Below are positions 42,241 through 49,167 of a DNA stretch of 49,167 bases, piece by piece. Source of the DNA: JAHIVN01 sp018816645 (GTDB lineage: Bacteria > Patescibacteriota > Dojkabacteria > JAHIVN01). Location: NCBI GenBank assembly GCA_043816305.1, contig JBDRHZ010000040.1:1-49167 (forward strand). Direction: 5' to 3'. The notes beneath the pieces were generated by a model. That model made no database searches. It was not told the origin of the DNA and was given only the letters and a program-made list of their open reading frames with translations. The translations under genes were made by a program, and so were the position numbers. Each line of letters opens with the position of its first letter. The stretch's first letter is position 1.

Positions 42241-42696
42241 CTATCCTTCCCACGCCACGCATCTTTTAGCAAAGTTCTTCACCGCACCACTTTTAACGAC
42301 AATTGCTTCCATAGGAAAAACAGAGGCGTACATATCTGTGAGAGCTATAACATCAAGCAACGATCTGTAACCTGAAAGCCCTGATACGTCAATATACATC
42401 TTGTTGAACTCCTGTTTGAAGCTCAATGCTTTTCTGATGTCAAATACATCAAGTACTTCAAATCTGATCGTTGGCCTCATTTTTCTGGCTCTTTCGATAC
42501 ACTTCAGGCTGATGTCCGTTGCTATAAGCTTTGGACACTTCTTATAAATCAATTCGGATGTCGTCCCCCACTCGCAGCCTATTTCAAGAACTTTATCATT
42601 CTTAAAAATGTACTTTTCAATAGATGCACGATATTCAGCCACGCCTCTCGTCCCCACAAGAAGAGATTTTAGTTTGTACTGATTTTCATTTGCCAT
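42241..42696 (-). CDS. Small SAM-dependent methyltransferase-like protein
   Basis: A 151-residue class I methyltransferase fold. Motif I is VLEIGCEWGTTSELI (about 36-50), followed by LIATDISLKCIERARK with the acidic residue that holds the ribose, and FEVLDVFDIRKAL as motif II/III. The domain is short: the last strands of a full fold are brief and no substrate domain follows. Substrate unknown. It converges with the hypothetical gene and is divergent from the TolB-like membrane protein gene. Confidence 0.7.
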   Translation of the reverse strand: MANENQYKLKSLLVGTRGVAEYRASIEKYIFKNDKVLEIGCEWGTTSELIYKKCPKLIATDISLKCIERARKMRPTIRFEVLDVFDIRKALSFKQEFNKMYIDVSGLSGYRSLLDVIALTDMYASVFPMEAIVVKSGAVKNFAKRCVAWEG

Positions 42697-42795
42697 TGAA
42701 GAAATTTAACTAATAAAATACAGGAAGCTTCTGTAGCTATTTTATACTATTTAGGTGCCGTATAACAATCGTTAAACTATAGTTGCACATTACTT

Positions 42796-42824
42796 TTGTA
42801 GCTTTCCGTCCTTTGCTGTATAAT
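42796..42824 (+). promoter_or_regulatory. Predicted promoter of the TolB-like gene
   Basis: TTGTAG at 42796-42801 and a perfect TATAAT at 42819-42824 are spaced by 17 bases. The ATG at 42853 follows about 23 bases after the expected start of transcription. This is the best-formed -35/-10 pair in the window. Confidence 0.65.
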
Positions 42825-42852
42825 CATTTAACTAGATATTAATAACCTGCCC

Positions 42853-44169
42853 ATGCAAGAATTTACCATTCCAACACAGGAAGAAGGAAGTCCTCAGCCG
42901 AGGCCTGCCATAAATAGTTCTCTACCTCCAATTCCCACTTCGGAAATAGCACCGGATGAAAATAAGCCGATAGAGCCGAAAAAGAAAGGCAGTAATATCA
43001 ACTGCTTTGTAACAATACTGGTAATTCTAAATATTGTTTCGATTGCCGCGGCAGGTGTTTTTGCCTACCTATATTTCACAAGAAATAATAGTGTTCCTAA
43101 GGACGAAGCTCTGCCGCAAGACTCTGAAGAGAAACAGGAGAAGGAAACTGTAGACACAGCAACTGTTCAGAAGATATATTTTACAGATGGTTACAACGTC
43201 TTTCAAGGTGACTCCGATGGCTCTGACCAGACACAACTCACTCAGTACAGCGTAGAAGACAAGGGTGAACTTCTCGAGTTGGAACTTATCGGCAGTGACA
43301 ATATTGGTTTTGCCCGATGCATTACAGATCAAAACAATCTGGATTGTGAGATATTTTTACTGGATATTCAAACAAAAGAAGTGAAAACCGTAAATCAACT
43401 AGATATTAGTGATTACCTGTACAGTCTGACCTGGCGGGATCAGGATAGATACGCCTACTGCACAAGTGATGGGGCAAATCTTCAGATAATCTATTTCAAC
43501 GGAACCTCTTCTGTCGATTTGAAGACTATTGCCCTGCCAGAGGGTGAGAGAGCAGAATTTATCGAGGATGATACACAGCTTAAATTCTCACCAGACAAAG
43601 AGAGAATTTATCTCATCGATACGAGGGCTCGAAGCGGCTTCGATTTCACTATAGATATCCTTGATCTAGAGGGTAATCTTCTTGCAAAAATCAAAGATGC
43701 TACAAATCCCTCCTGGCTTGATAATGACAGAATAATCTATAGGAAGTACTCAAATGAAGATGCAGGCTATTTGTATACATATGACTTGACTACACAGCAA
43801 TCTACAAAGATAGAAAAATCGACAAATGCTGCGTATGCCCCAAAAATACAAGGAAGCGCTGTTGTTTTCTGGGATGCCAGCGGACTGGGAAAAACCTATC
43901 TGCTCGACATCAGCAAGAATGAACTGACAACAATTTCAGAAGATTCAGCATATATCCTATGGCTTTCTGATAAAGAAGTAATTTTTGCCAAAACAAGACT
44001 CTGCCAAGCCAACGAATGCCAAACACCTAATTCTCAAGATTATTTCAGCCAATTTGTAGCTGATAAGTATTTTATCTATAATACTGAGACCAAAACAGAA
44101 ATTGAAATAGCAATTTCAAAAGATGTGCTTGTAAACGGTATTCTGACCAGTCAAAATAAACACAATTAA
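42853..44169 (+). CDS. Membrane-anchored TolB-like beta-propeller protein
   Basis: A 438-residue protein. The first 50 residues are a proline-rich cytoplasmic leader, then one membrane segment (about 50-75), then a long extracytoplasmic part. That part has repeated strands of the PD40/WD40-like type (IYFTDGYNVFQGDSDG, LKFSPDKERIYLID, PSWLDNDRIIYRK, ILWLSDKEVIFAK), as in TolB C-terminal propellers. It probably binds a partner or ligand at the cell surface; no catalytic motif is seen. It lies 58 bases before the signal peptidase gene, on the same strand. Confidence 0.75.
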   Translation: MQEFTIPTQEEGSPQPRPAINSSLPPIPTSEIAPDENKPIEPKKKGSNINCFVTILVILNIVSIAAAGVFAYLYFTRNNSVPKDEALPQDSEEKQEKETVDTATVQKIYFTDGYNVFQGDSDGSDQTQLTQYSVEDKGELLELELIGSDNIGFARCITDQNNLDCEIFLLDIQTKEVKTVNQLDISDYLYSLTWRDQDRYAYCTSDGANLQIIYFNGTSSVDLKTIALPEGERAEFIEDDTQLKFSPDKERIYLIDTRARSGFDFTIDILDLEGNLLAKIKDATNPSWLDNDRIIYRKYSNEDAGYLYTYDLTTQQSTKIEKSTNAAYAPKIQGSAVVFWDASGLGKTYLLDISKNELTTISEDSAYILWLSDKEVIFAKTRLCQANECQTPNSQDYFSQFVADKYFIYNTETKTEIEIAISKDVLVNGILTSQNKHN

Positions 44170-44227
44170 TAATCTTTACGTTTCAATTGCTTGTTAGTAT
44201 ACTTACTCATTCAAATTTAGGGAAAAA

Positions 44228-44890
44228 ATGTTCAAAACAAATCCTTTTCTACAAGAATCAGCTCCGGAGCAGGAATCAAATGTCATAGTGGACCTTTTGC
44301 AGACTGTAGTTGTAGCTCTTTCAATCTGCGTAGTTATATACTTATTTATAGCTATGCCAAACGAGGTACATGGACAATCTATGGAACCGAACTTCCATGA
44401 CAGCGAACTGCTCCTTACAAACAAGATCGTTCAGTACATAGGAAACACGAAAGTCGGCGGAATTTTTGGTGATTATAAAAAAGGAGACGTAGTCATCTTT
44501 AAGCATACCTTGTCACAAGACGATTTCATAAAAAGAATCGTCGCAGTAGGAGGTGATACTATACTTCTGAAGGACGGCTACATCTATGTTAACGGGACCA
44601 GAGCCGAAGAATCTTATCTTCCGGAGGGAAGAAGGACAGAGGATGGAAATTTTATAGCTGAGAATCAAATAACAAAGGTACCCGAAGGTACATATGTGTT
44701 GTTCGGAGATAACCGCGGGAATAGCACAGATTCACGAAGCAACCTTGTCGGATTCGTAAAGCGCAGTCAAATGAAAGGAAGAGTCTTTTTCAGATATTGG
44801 CCTCTTGAAGATTTCGGTGTAATTTCAAGGGTAACTTATTCTGGGCAAGAGTCCACAGTCCCATTTCTGACCCCTTTGACCACAGCTTAA
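44228..44890 (+). CDS. lepB: Signal peptidase I
   Basis: A 220-residue type I signal peptidase that removes signal peptides from exported proteins. One membrane segment (about 22-43) precedes the catalytic serine S51 in GQSMEPNF; the general base K102 lies in DFIKRIVAVGGD, and the box GDNRGNSTDSRS follows. These are the B-E boxes of the family in order. Length is normal for Gram-positive-like enzymes. Its substrates here should include the delta-60 protein and YibE/F. The start is preceded by AGGGAAAAA, a weak ribosome-binding site. Confidence 0.95.
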   Translation: MFKTNPFLQESAPEQESNVIVDLLQTVVVALSICVVIYLFIAMPNEVHGQSMEPNFHDSELLLTNKIVQYIGNTKVGGIFGDYKKGDVVIFKHTLSQDDFIKRIVAVGGDTILLKDGYIYVNGTRAEESYLPEGRRTEDGNFIAENQITKVPEGTYVLFGDNRGNSTDSRSNLVGFVKRSQMKGRVFFRYWPLEDFGVISRVTYSGQESTVPFLTPLTTA

Positions 44891-44915
44891 GATTCCTTTA
44901 GGCAGGAGTCTCTGC

Positions 44916-44921
44916 TATAAT
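44916..44921 (+). promoter_or_regulatory. Extended -10 promoter of parA
   Basis: TATAAT preceded by TGC (TGn extension), about 40 bases before the parA ATG. The same TGC-TATA(A/C)T form occurs before the following methyltransferase gene (45906-45911) and before enolase (47604-47609). Confidence 0.6.
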
Positions 44922-44961
44922 ATTGCAATCAAAAGTTTTATTTTCGTTTGTCTGCACTCAT

Positions 44962-45768
44962 ATGATACTCTCTTTCACAAATCAAAAAGGCGGTGTGGGA
45001 AAGACTACAACTGTGCTTAATCTAGGAACATTTCTAGCACTCAAAGGCAAAAAGGTTCTCTTGGTGGACCTCGATCCTCAAGCCAACCTTACATCCGGTA
45101 TCGGATACAAGCCTGAAAAAAAACTCTCTCCCAAGAAAGATGCTGGAACTTTTAAGACTAAAAAAACTCCAAACATCTACGACATCATGATAAAGAAAAG
45201 TAAGATTCCCGAGGCATTTGTATCGACTGAAATTGAAAATCTATTTCTTGTTCCATCTAGCTTGGACCTTGCTGGTGCTGAAATAGAGCTGGTCAATATG
45301 ATGTCAAGAGAGTCTATACTGAAAAAAGCCCTAAAAGATATAAAGGCTTACTATGATTACATCCTTATTGACTGCCCGCCTTCGCTCGGACTCCTCACTA
45401 TCAACGCGCTTGTTGCAGCTGACAAAGTGATAATTCCTATACAGTCAGAATATTTCGCACTGGAAGGACTGAGTCAGCTTCTCAAAACAGTGGAAATGAT
45501 AAGAAATACCTTGAATCGAACCCTTAAAATCGGTGGTGTAATAATAACCATGTTCGACTCCAGAACAAGGCTGTCAAAAGCTGTAGAAGACGAGGTCAAG
45601 ATTTACTTCAAGAAAAGGGTGTTTCGATCTAGGATACCTCGAAACGTCAAATTAAGTGAGTCCCCATCATATGGCAAGCCAATAGTGTTGTACGATGAAA
45701 CAGCATCTGGATCAATCGCATATAGAAAACTCGCAGATGAGTTTATCAAACGCTTTGATGAAAAATAG
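44962..45768 (+). CDS. parA: ParA/Soj chromosome-partition ATPase
   Basis: A 268-residue deviant Walker ATPase. The start ATG at 44962 puts ILSFTNQKGGVGKTTT at the very N-terminus, as usual; a TTG at 44923 is less likely because it falls at the expected transcription start. KGGVGKT carries the signature lysine, LLVDLDPQAN is the A' motif and ILIDCPPSLG the Walker B strand. A lysine-rich insertion occurs near residues 45-65. ParA moves origin regions by ATP-dependent binding to DNA and ParB. ParB is encoded nearby, with one methyltransferase gene between them. Confidence 0.95.
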   Translation: MILSFTNQKGGVGKTTTVLNLGTFLALKGKKVLLVDLDPQANLTSGIGYKPEKKLSPKKDAGTFKTKKTPNIYDIMIKKSKIPEAFVSTEIENLFLVPSSLDLAGAEIELVNMMSRESILKKALKDIKAYYDYILIDCPPSLGLLTINALVAADKVIIPIQSEYFALEGLSQLLKTVEMIRNTLNRTLKIGGVIITMFDSRTRLSKAVEDEVKIYFKKRVFRSRIPRNVKLSESPSYGKPIVLYDETASGSIAYRKLADEFIKRFDEK

Positions 45769-45905
45769 CACTTTGTCTGTTTTCTAACCTAACCCCTTCA
45801 ATAGGCATTGAAATTCGTTCGAACCAATACGTATAATTAAAAAATTACTAGAAAAAGATTCCTATCCTAACTACGAATTTACTTTTCATTATCAGACCCT
45901 ACTGC

Positions 45906-45911
45906 TATAAT
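45906..45911 (+). promoter_or_regulatory. Extended -10 promoter of the methyltransferase gene
   Basis: TGC-TATAAT lies 24 bases before the ATG at 45936, giving a leader of about 18 bases. This shows that the gene can be transcribed separately from parA. Confidence 0.55.
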
Positions 45912-45935
45912 GTTTCACAAGTAAGTTGTCATTCT

Positions 45936-46502
45936 ATGAAGGATACCTGGGAAAATTTCTACAAATCACGCGGAAGATTCTACCTGCTTCCTCACCCCAA
46001 TTTCGACAAAGTTGTAGCTAAGCTGAAAACCTACCGCCTCAATAAAGTTTTGGATCTTGGATGCGGAAGCGGCAGGCACTCCATCGAACTTGCAAAACAG
46101 AGCTTCAGAGTAACCGGAATCGATTTCGCAAAAGAAGCTATACGACTAGCACGGCAATGGGCTAAATCCGAAAAACTCAAAGTTACCCTTATTACTGCAA
46201 ATATACATAAGAAAATATCACTAAAAGACAACTCCTTTGATGCGGCTATCGCAGTAGACGCGATTCACTACAGTAATAGTGAAGCGCTTGGAAAGAGTTT
46301 AGACGAGATGAAAAGAGTAACACGGCCTGGAGGACTAGTTTTTGTCACTATACCGACAACTGCAGGAAATCCTCTTGTCTCACACCTCATCTTTACTAAA
46401 GATGAAATATTGAATATGATGAAAGAGCGGTTTAAAATTTTGGACAGTTTCACAGACAAACGAAAATTTCTTTGTGTTTTTGGAATTGTTCAAAAAACTT
46501 AG
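45936..46502 (+). CDS. Class I SAM-dependent methyltransferase
   Basis: A 188-residue methyltransferase. Motif I is VLDLGCGSGRHSIELAK (about 38-54), followed by VTGIDFAKEAIRLAR with the ribose-binding acidic residue, FDAAIAVDAIHY, and MKRVTRPGGLVFVTIP (motif post III). This is the UbiE/COQ5-like methyltransferase 11 pattern, seen on small molecules and tRNA or lipid substrates; the substrate cannot be read from sequence. It sits between parA and parB with its own promoter, and nothing suggests a role in partition. Confidence 0.85.
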   Translation: MKDTWENFYKSRGRFYLLPHPNFDKVVAKLKTYRLNKVLDLGCGSGRHSIELAKQSFRVTGIDFAKEAIRLARQWAKSEKLKVTLITANIHKKISLKDNSFDAAIAVDAIHYSNSEALGKSLDEMKRVTRPGGLVFVTIPTTAGNPLVSHLIFTKDEILNMMKERFKILDSFTDKRKFLCVFGIVQKT

Positions 46503-46576
46503 GGTTAATGGGAAAATACTTGTAAACACTCGAATAGTTGTTATTCAAATACTAGTTAAACTTAATTTCATTTAAT

Positions 46577-47431
46577 ATGACAGAAAAAAATGTACTTGGA
46601 AAAGGGCTTTCTGCTCTTATATCTGATGATTCAGTGCTCAAAGATGATCATTCCTATATCCCAAACCTGCCGATAAACCAGATAAAACCCAATCCCCAGC
46701 AGCCCCGGATGGAAATCAAACCAGAATCACTTCTAGAATTGGCAGATACCATCAGAGAACATGGCATCATTGAGCCTCTTATTGTCACACAAAAAGATGA
46801 CGACCTGTATGAGCTGATTGCGGGAGAAAGACGCTGGAGGGCTGCAAAACTGGCCGGACTCAAAAAAGTTCCTGCTGTAATAAAGGAAGTAAGTCAACAG
46901 CAGATGCTAGAGCTTGCTGTAGTAGAAAACGTCCAAAGAGCCGACTTGAACGCGCTGGAAGAAGGTCTCGCCTTCAAACAACTCGCAGACAACTTTAGCC
47001 TCACTCATAGTCAAATTGCCAAAAAGGTGGGATTATCTAGACCAGCAGTTGCAAATAAAATTCGACTCTTAAATCTTCCAGAAGAAGTGAAAAAAGGTCT
47101 ACTGGAAGATAAGATTAGCGAAGGTCATGCCCGAGCTCTATTAGGGCTAACGTCAAATGATTCTATCATTGCAGCTTATCAAAGGATTCTAAAAGGATTT
47201 TTGAGTGTAAGAGATGTAGAAAGTATGGTTAGAAGCTTGAATGAAGGCAGAAAAACGGAAAAGCCTCAGAGAGTTGTCCGAATTGATCCTCTGGTCCGTA
47301 AATATGAAGAAAAACTCCAGACAGTTTACGGGAACACAGTAAGCCTACAAAGATCCAAAAAGAATTGGCGGCTGACGATGATTTTCCCAGATAAGAAAAA
47401 GCTCGAAACTGTTTACAAGAAACTTCTCTAA
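46577..47431 (+). CDS. parB: ParB/Spo0J chromosome-partition protein
   Basis: A 284-residue partition protein. KGLSALI at the N-terminus, then LPINQIKPNPQQPR, the CTP-binding box GERRWRAAKLAG, ENVQRADLN and the HTH SLTHSQIAKKVGLSRPAVANKIRLL are all present, with a short dimerisation tail. ParB binds parS, spreads as a CTP clamp and activates ParA. No clear parS palindrome was found in the window; TGTTTCAC at 45911-45918 is only a half site. A long AT-rich leader of about 70 bases precedes the start. Confidence 0.95.
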   Translation: MTEKNVLGKGLSALISDDSVLKDDHSYIPNLPINQIKPNPQQPRMEIKPESLLELADTIREHGIIEPLIVTQKDDDLYELIAGERRWRAAKLAGLKKVPAVIKEVSQQQMLELAVVENVQRADLNALEEGLAFKQLADNFSLTHSQIAKKVGLSRPAVANKIRLLNLPEEVKKGLLEDKISEGHARALLGLTSNDSIIAAYQRILKGFLSVRDVESMVRSLNEGRKTEKPQRVVRIDPLVRKYEEKLQTVYGNTVSLQRSKKNWRLTMIFPDKKKLETVYKKLL

Positions 47432-47567
47432 GACTTCTTATATGATAATTTCGTTCTGCAGCTAATTCTGATAAAATGAAGTATACCGACTAAAAACAAA
47501 GTTGCAGGTTTCGTTTTTTTCATAATTTTATGAAGTTTGTTTTATAGTCGAGTATAAGTCAAACTTA

Positions 47568-47596
47568 CAAAACAAAATTAGCACAATTTTGTTTTG
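47568..47596 (+). promoter_or_regulatory. 12-bp inverted repeat upstream of enolase
   Basis: CAAAACAAAATT and AATTTTGTTTTG form a perfect 12-bp inverted repeat with the 5-base spacer AGCAC. The flanks AAACT and AGTTT can extend the pairing past a small bulge. It occupies the place where a -35 box would be, ending 7 bases before the -10 box, so it could be an operator or, if it acts as RNA for ParB transcripts, a terminator-like hairpin. Confidence 0.55.
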
Positions 47597-47603
47597 AGTT
47601 TGC

Positions 47604-47609
47604 TATACT
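47604..47609 (+). promoter_or_regulatory. Extended -10 promoter of enolase
   Basis: TATACT preceded by TGC lies 14 bases before the ATG at 47623. No -35 box stands at a normal distance, which fits a TGn-extended promoter. Transcription would begin about 7 bases before the start codon, so the mRNA would be nearly leaderless. Confidence 0.6.
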
Positions 47610-47622
47610 TTATAGGTACCTG

Positions 47623-48942
47623 ATGGATACATCAATAAAAAACATAAACGCATACGAGATTCTTGACAGCAGAGGAATCCCAACAATCAAAGTGCAGGTT
47701 TTCCTGGACGACGGGTCTTTGGGCGATTTCTCCGTGCCATCGGGTGCTTCAAGGGGAGTATACGAAGCAGTAGAACTACGAGATGGTGATCTTGCACGAT
47801 ACAACGGAAAAGGAGTTCTCACAGCAGTTGAAAATGTCAAAGTCAAGATAGCACCCAAGCTACTGGGAACAGATGCTACAAAACAAAGAGAGATTGATAA
47901 TGTGCTATTGAGACTAGACGGAACTAAAAATAAATCGAAGCTTGGTGCAAACTCCCTGCTTGGAGTATCTTGTGCAGTATGCAAAGCAGCAGCAAATAGT
48001 CATAATCGCAAGCTCTATAACTATATAAATAGTTTACTGATCCGTGAACTTAACACTGTTAAGGAAATTCTACCAAAACTCCCAATTCCTCTGTTCAATG
48101 TTTTAAATGGTGGTGCTCATGCCGATAACTCGCTCAGTATTCAAGAATTCATGATTATACCGTTCGGAATAACTAAGTTTTCCGAACAACTTAGAGCAGG
48201 CGCCGAGATTGATGGGCATCTTAAAAGAATTCTTAAGGAAAAAGGCGCAACTACCAGCGTTGGAGATGAGGGAGGCTTCGCCCCGGATCTCCCAACTGAT
48301 GAAACGGCACTTGATTTTTTGATTGAAGCTATAGAGGTTAGCGGGTATAAGTTAGAAAGCGAGATAGTTTTAGGGCTGGATATTGCAGCAAGTCAGTACT
48401 GGGAAGAAGATGATAAAGTGTACGCGATACCAAATCTGTCTGGAGAAAAAGTGCTTGTAGATAAACCTAAAAAAGTTGTCGATTTCTACATTAGTCTTCT
48501 AAATAAATATCCAATTTACATGTTTGAAGATCCTCTTGCTGAAGATGACTGGGTGGGATGGAGACATCTTGCAAAGAAGTTTGACTTCAAGAATAGGCTT
48601 CTGGTAGGAGATGACTTAACGGTGACAAATCCGGAAAGAGTAGAGAGAGCCGCAAAGGAAAAACTAATAAATGGCATGATCATAAAGCCAAATCAAATCG
48701 GAACTCTAAGTGAGGTTTTTGATGTGATAGGTCTTTGTAATAAATACAACATCCAAAAAATTATATCTCACAGATCCGGAGAAACGATGGACACATTTAT
48801 CGCAGACCTTGCAGTTGGAACAGGTTCTTCCTTCATCAAAAACGGCGCACCTCAAAGAGGAGAAAGAGTTGTAAAATACAACAGGCTACTTGAAATCGAA
48901 AACGAGCTTGTCCCGAACACCTCTTCATCAAATCTTATCTAG
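47623..48942 (+). CDS. eno: Enolase (phosphopyruvate hydratase)
   Basis: A 439-residue glycolytic enzyme that interconverts 2-phosphoglycerate and phosphoenolpyruvate with magnesium. Family blocks appear in order: ILDSRGIPT, SVPSGASRG, KLGANSLLGVS, LFNVLNGGAHADN, VGDEGGFAPDL, LGLDIAASQ, FEDPLAEDDW, LVGDDLTVTN, IKPNQIGTL and ISHRSGETMD. The catalytic lysine of IKPNQIG and the acid pair are kept. Small differences (SRG for STG, GETMD for GETED) are unlikely to abolish activity. It has its own extended -10 promoter and is the last full gene of the window. Confidence 0.97.
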   Translation: MDTSIKNINAYEILDSRGIPTIKVQVFLDDGSLGDFSVPSGASRGVYEAVELRDGDLARYNGKGVLTAVENVKVKIAPKLLGTDATKQREIDNVLLRLDGTKNKSKLGANSLLGVSCAVCKAAANSHNRKLYNYINSLLIRELNTVKEILPKLPIPLFNVLNGGAHADNSLSIQEFMIIPFGITKFSEQLRAGAEIDGHLKRILKEKGATTSVGDEGGFAPDLPTDETALDFLIEAIEVSGYKLESEIVLGLDIAASQYWEEDDKVYAIPNLSGEKVLVDKPKKVVDFYISLLNKYPIYMFEDPLAEDDWVGWRHLAKKFDFKNRLLVGDDLTVTNPERVERAAKEKLINGMIIKPNQIGTLSEVFDVIGLCNKYNIQKIISHRSGETMDTFIADLAVGTGSSFIKNGAPQRGERVVKYNRLLEIENELVPNTSSSNLI

Positions 48943-48984
48943 ACATCAAGGTGTTATTTGTAGAATGCTATCAGTGGCAAAGCT

Positions 48985-49021
48985 TGGTATCTGGTATCCT
49001 GTTCCCCAGTACCAGATACCA
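48985..49021. repeat. 12-bp hairpin after enolase
   Basis: GGTATCTGGTA and TACCAGATACC form a perfect 11-bp stem, extended by one T-A pair, around a 13-base loop. No T-run follows. It lies 42 bases after the enolase stop and 12 bases before the probable end of the insertion sequence. It may end transcription from enolase or be a small palindromic element. Confidence 0.6.
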
Positions 49022-49033
49022 GTATATAAATAA

Positions 49034-49167
49034 GGGTCTAGACAACTTTAGAGCGGATTTTTTCGTACTTCTTTTAATAGTATATCATAAATTTCTCCTC
49101 TGTGATTCCATCTGAATTCAGATTCTTTTAAGTGAAGTTTAAACATATCATCTGTTAGTCCGTTAAA
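49034..49167 (-). mobile_element. IS1595-type insertion sequence (3' end only)
   Basis: The element enters from beyond the right window edge. Its transposase end is at 49048-49167. The GGGTCTAGACAAC sequence at 49034-49046, right after the transposase stop, has the look of a terminal inverted repeat, but the other end is outside the window, so this cannot be confirmed. Confidence 0.55.
49048..49167 (-). CDS. IS1595-family (ISXO2-like) transposase, C-terminal part
   Basis: The minus-strand frame is open from the window edge to a TAA at 49050-49048 and encodes 39 residues: FNGLTDDMFKLHLKESEFRW, NHRGEIYDILLKEVRKNPL in two runs. The F-x-LHLKE-x-EFR-x-N pattern is the conserved end of ISXO2-like DDE transposases. 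The catalytic part and start lie outside the window. The gene points towards enolase. Confidence 0.75.
   Translation of the reverse strand, partial: FNGLTDDMFKLHLKESEFRWNHRGEIYDILLKEVRKNPL

Noticed and set aside
45911..45918. Possible parS site (TGTTTCAC) near parA/parB
   Set aside because: Only half of the usual TGTTTCACGTGAAACA palindrome is present; the second half does not follow.
47500..47520. Rho-independent terminator after parB (T-run near 47512)
   Set aside because: The T-run is present but the upstream pairing is weak and mismatched.

Overview
The window looks like the chromosome of a small-genome, AT-rich bacterium, most probably of the Candidate Phyla Radiation (Patescibacteria). 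The reasons are the low GC content, standard stop codons, a tRNA gene without an encoded CCA, few visible Shine-Dalgarno sequences, several short GC-rich palindromic repeats of the kind scattered through such genomes, and an LPETG-anchored delta-60 repeat surface protein. A closer assignment (for example Dojkabacteria or Microgenomates) cannot be made from this stretch alone.

Left edge (1-350): an intact tRNA-Ser(CGA), preceded by the first 20 bases of a second tRNA-Ser-like gene that runs into a short palindrome. From about 0.5 to 32 kb lies an accessory, defence-like region. It opens with three compact nuclease genes on the plus strand (two PD-(D/E)XK-like, one endonuclease/exonuclease/phosphatase-like). 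An unbroken minus-strand run from 20.9 down to 2.3 kb follows. In transcription order it holds: a 1512-residue SF1 helicase with a Vsr-like nuclease end; two tandem type III methyltransferase (Mod) paralogues; one type III Res subunit; a Cas4-like/DEDD nuclease (DUF2779 type); an unknown protein; a ParB-domain DNA methyltransferase; small and large terminase subunits; and a large serine recombinase. No capsid, portal or tail gene is visible, so the recombinase-terminase part looks like a satellite or a degraded prophage carrying restriction-modification cargo.

From 21 to 30 kb, a 548-residue zinc-ribbon/HTH protein and a truncated paralogue of its C-terminal part bracket a second cargo block. 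That block contains a DUF6994-like protein, a PUA/SRA-like plus HNH nuclease, a membrane-anchored NERD nuclease, a three-TM membrane protein, a frameshifted NucS/DUF91-like nuclease and several unknowns. A TIGR02391 (Ymh-like) protein and a ribbon-helix-helix protein follow. An 80-bp promoter-bearing repeat occurs at 25.46 and 31.93 kb; the second copy lies just upstream of a broken XRE regulator and an M20 peptidase homologue with altered metal ligands.

From 33.9 kb on the region reads more like host chromosome: a delta-60 repeat surface protein, an NlpC/P60-like exported hydrolase, YibE/F, a MerR-type regulator divergent from a nucleotidyltransferase-fold/phosphoesterase pair, methyltransferases, a TolB-like membrane protein, signal peptidase I, ParA, ParB and enolase. 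The window ends inside an IS1595-type transposase. Several host genes here (parA, the methyltransferase and enolase) have a TGn-extended -10 box a short distance upstream of the start codon.
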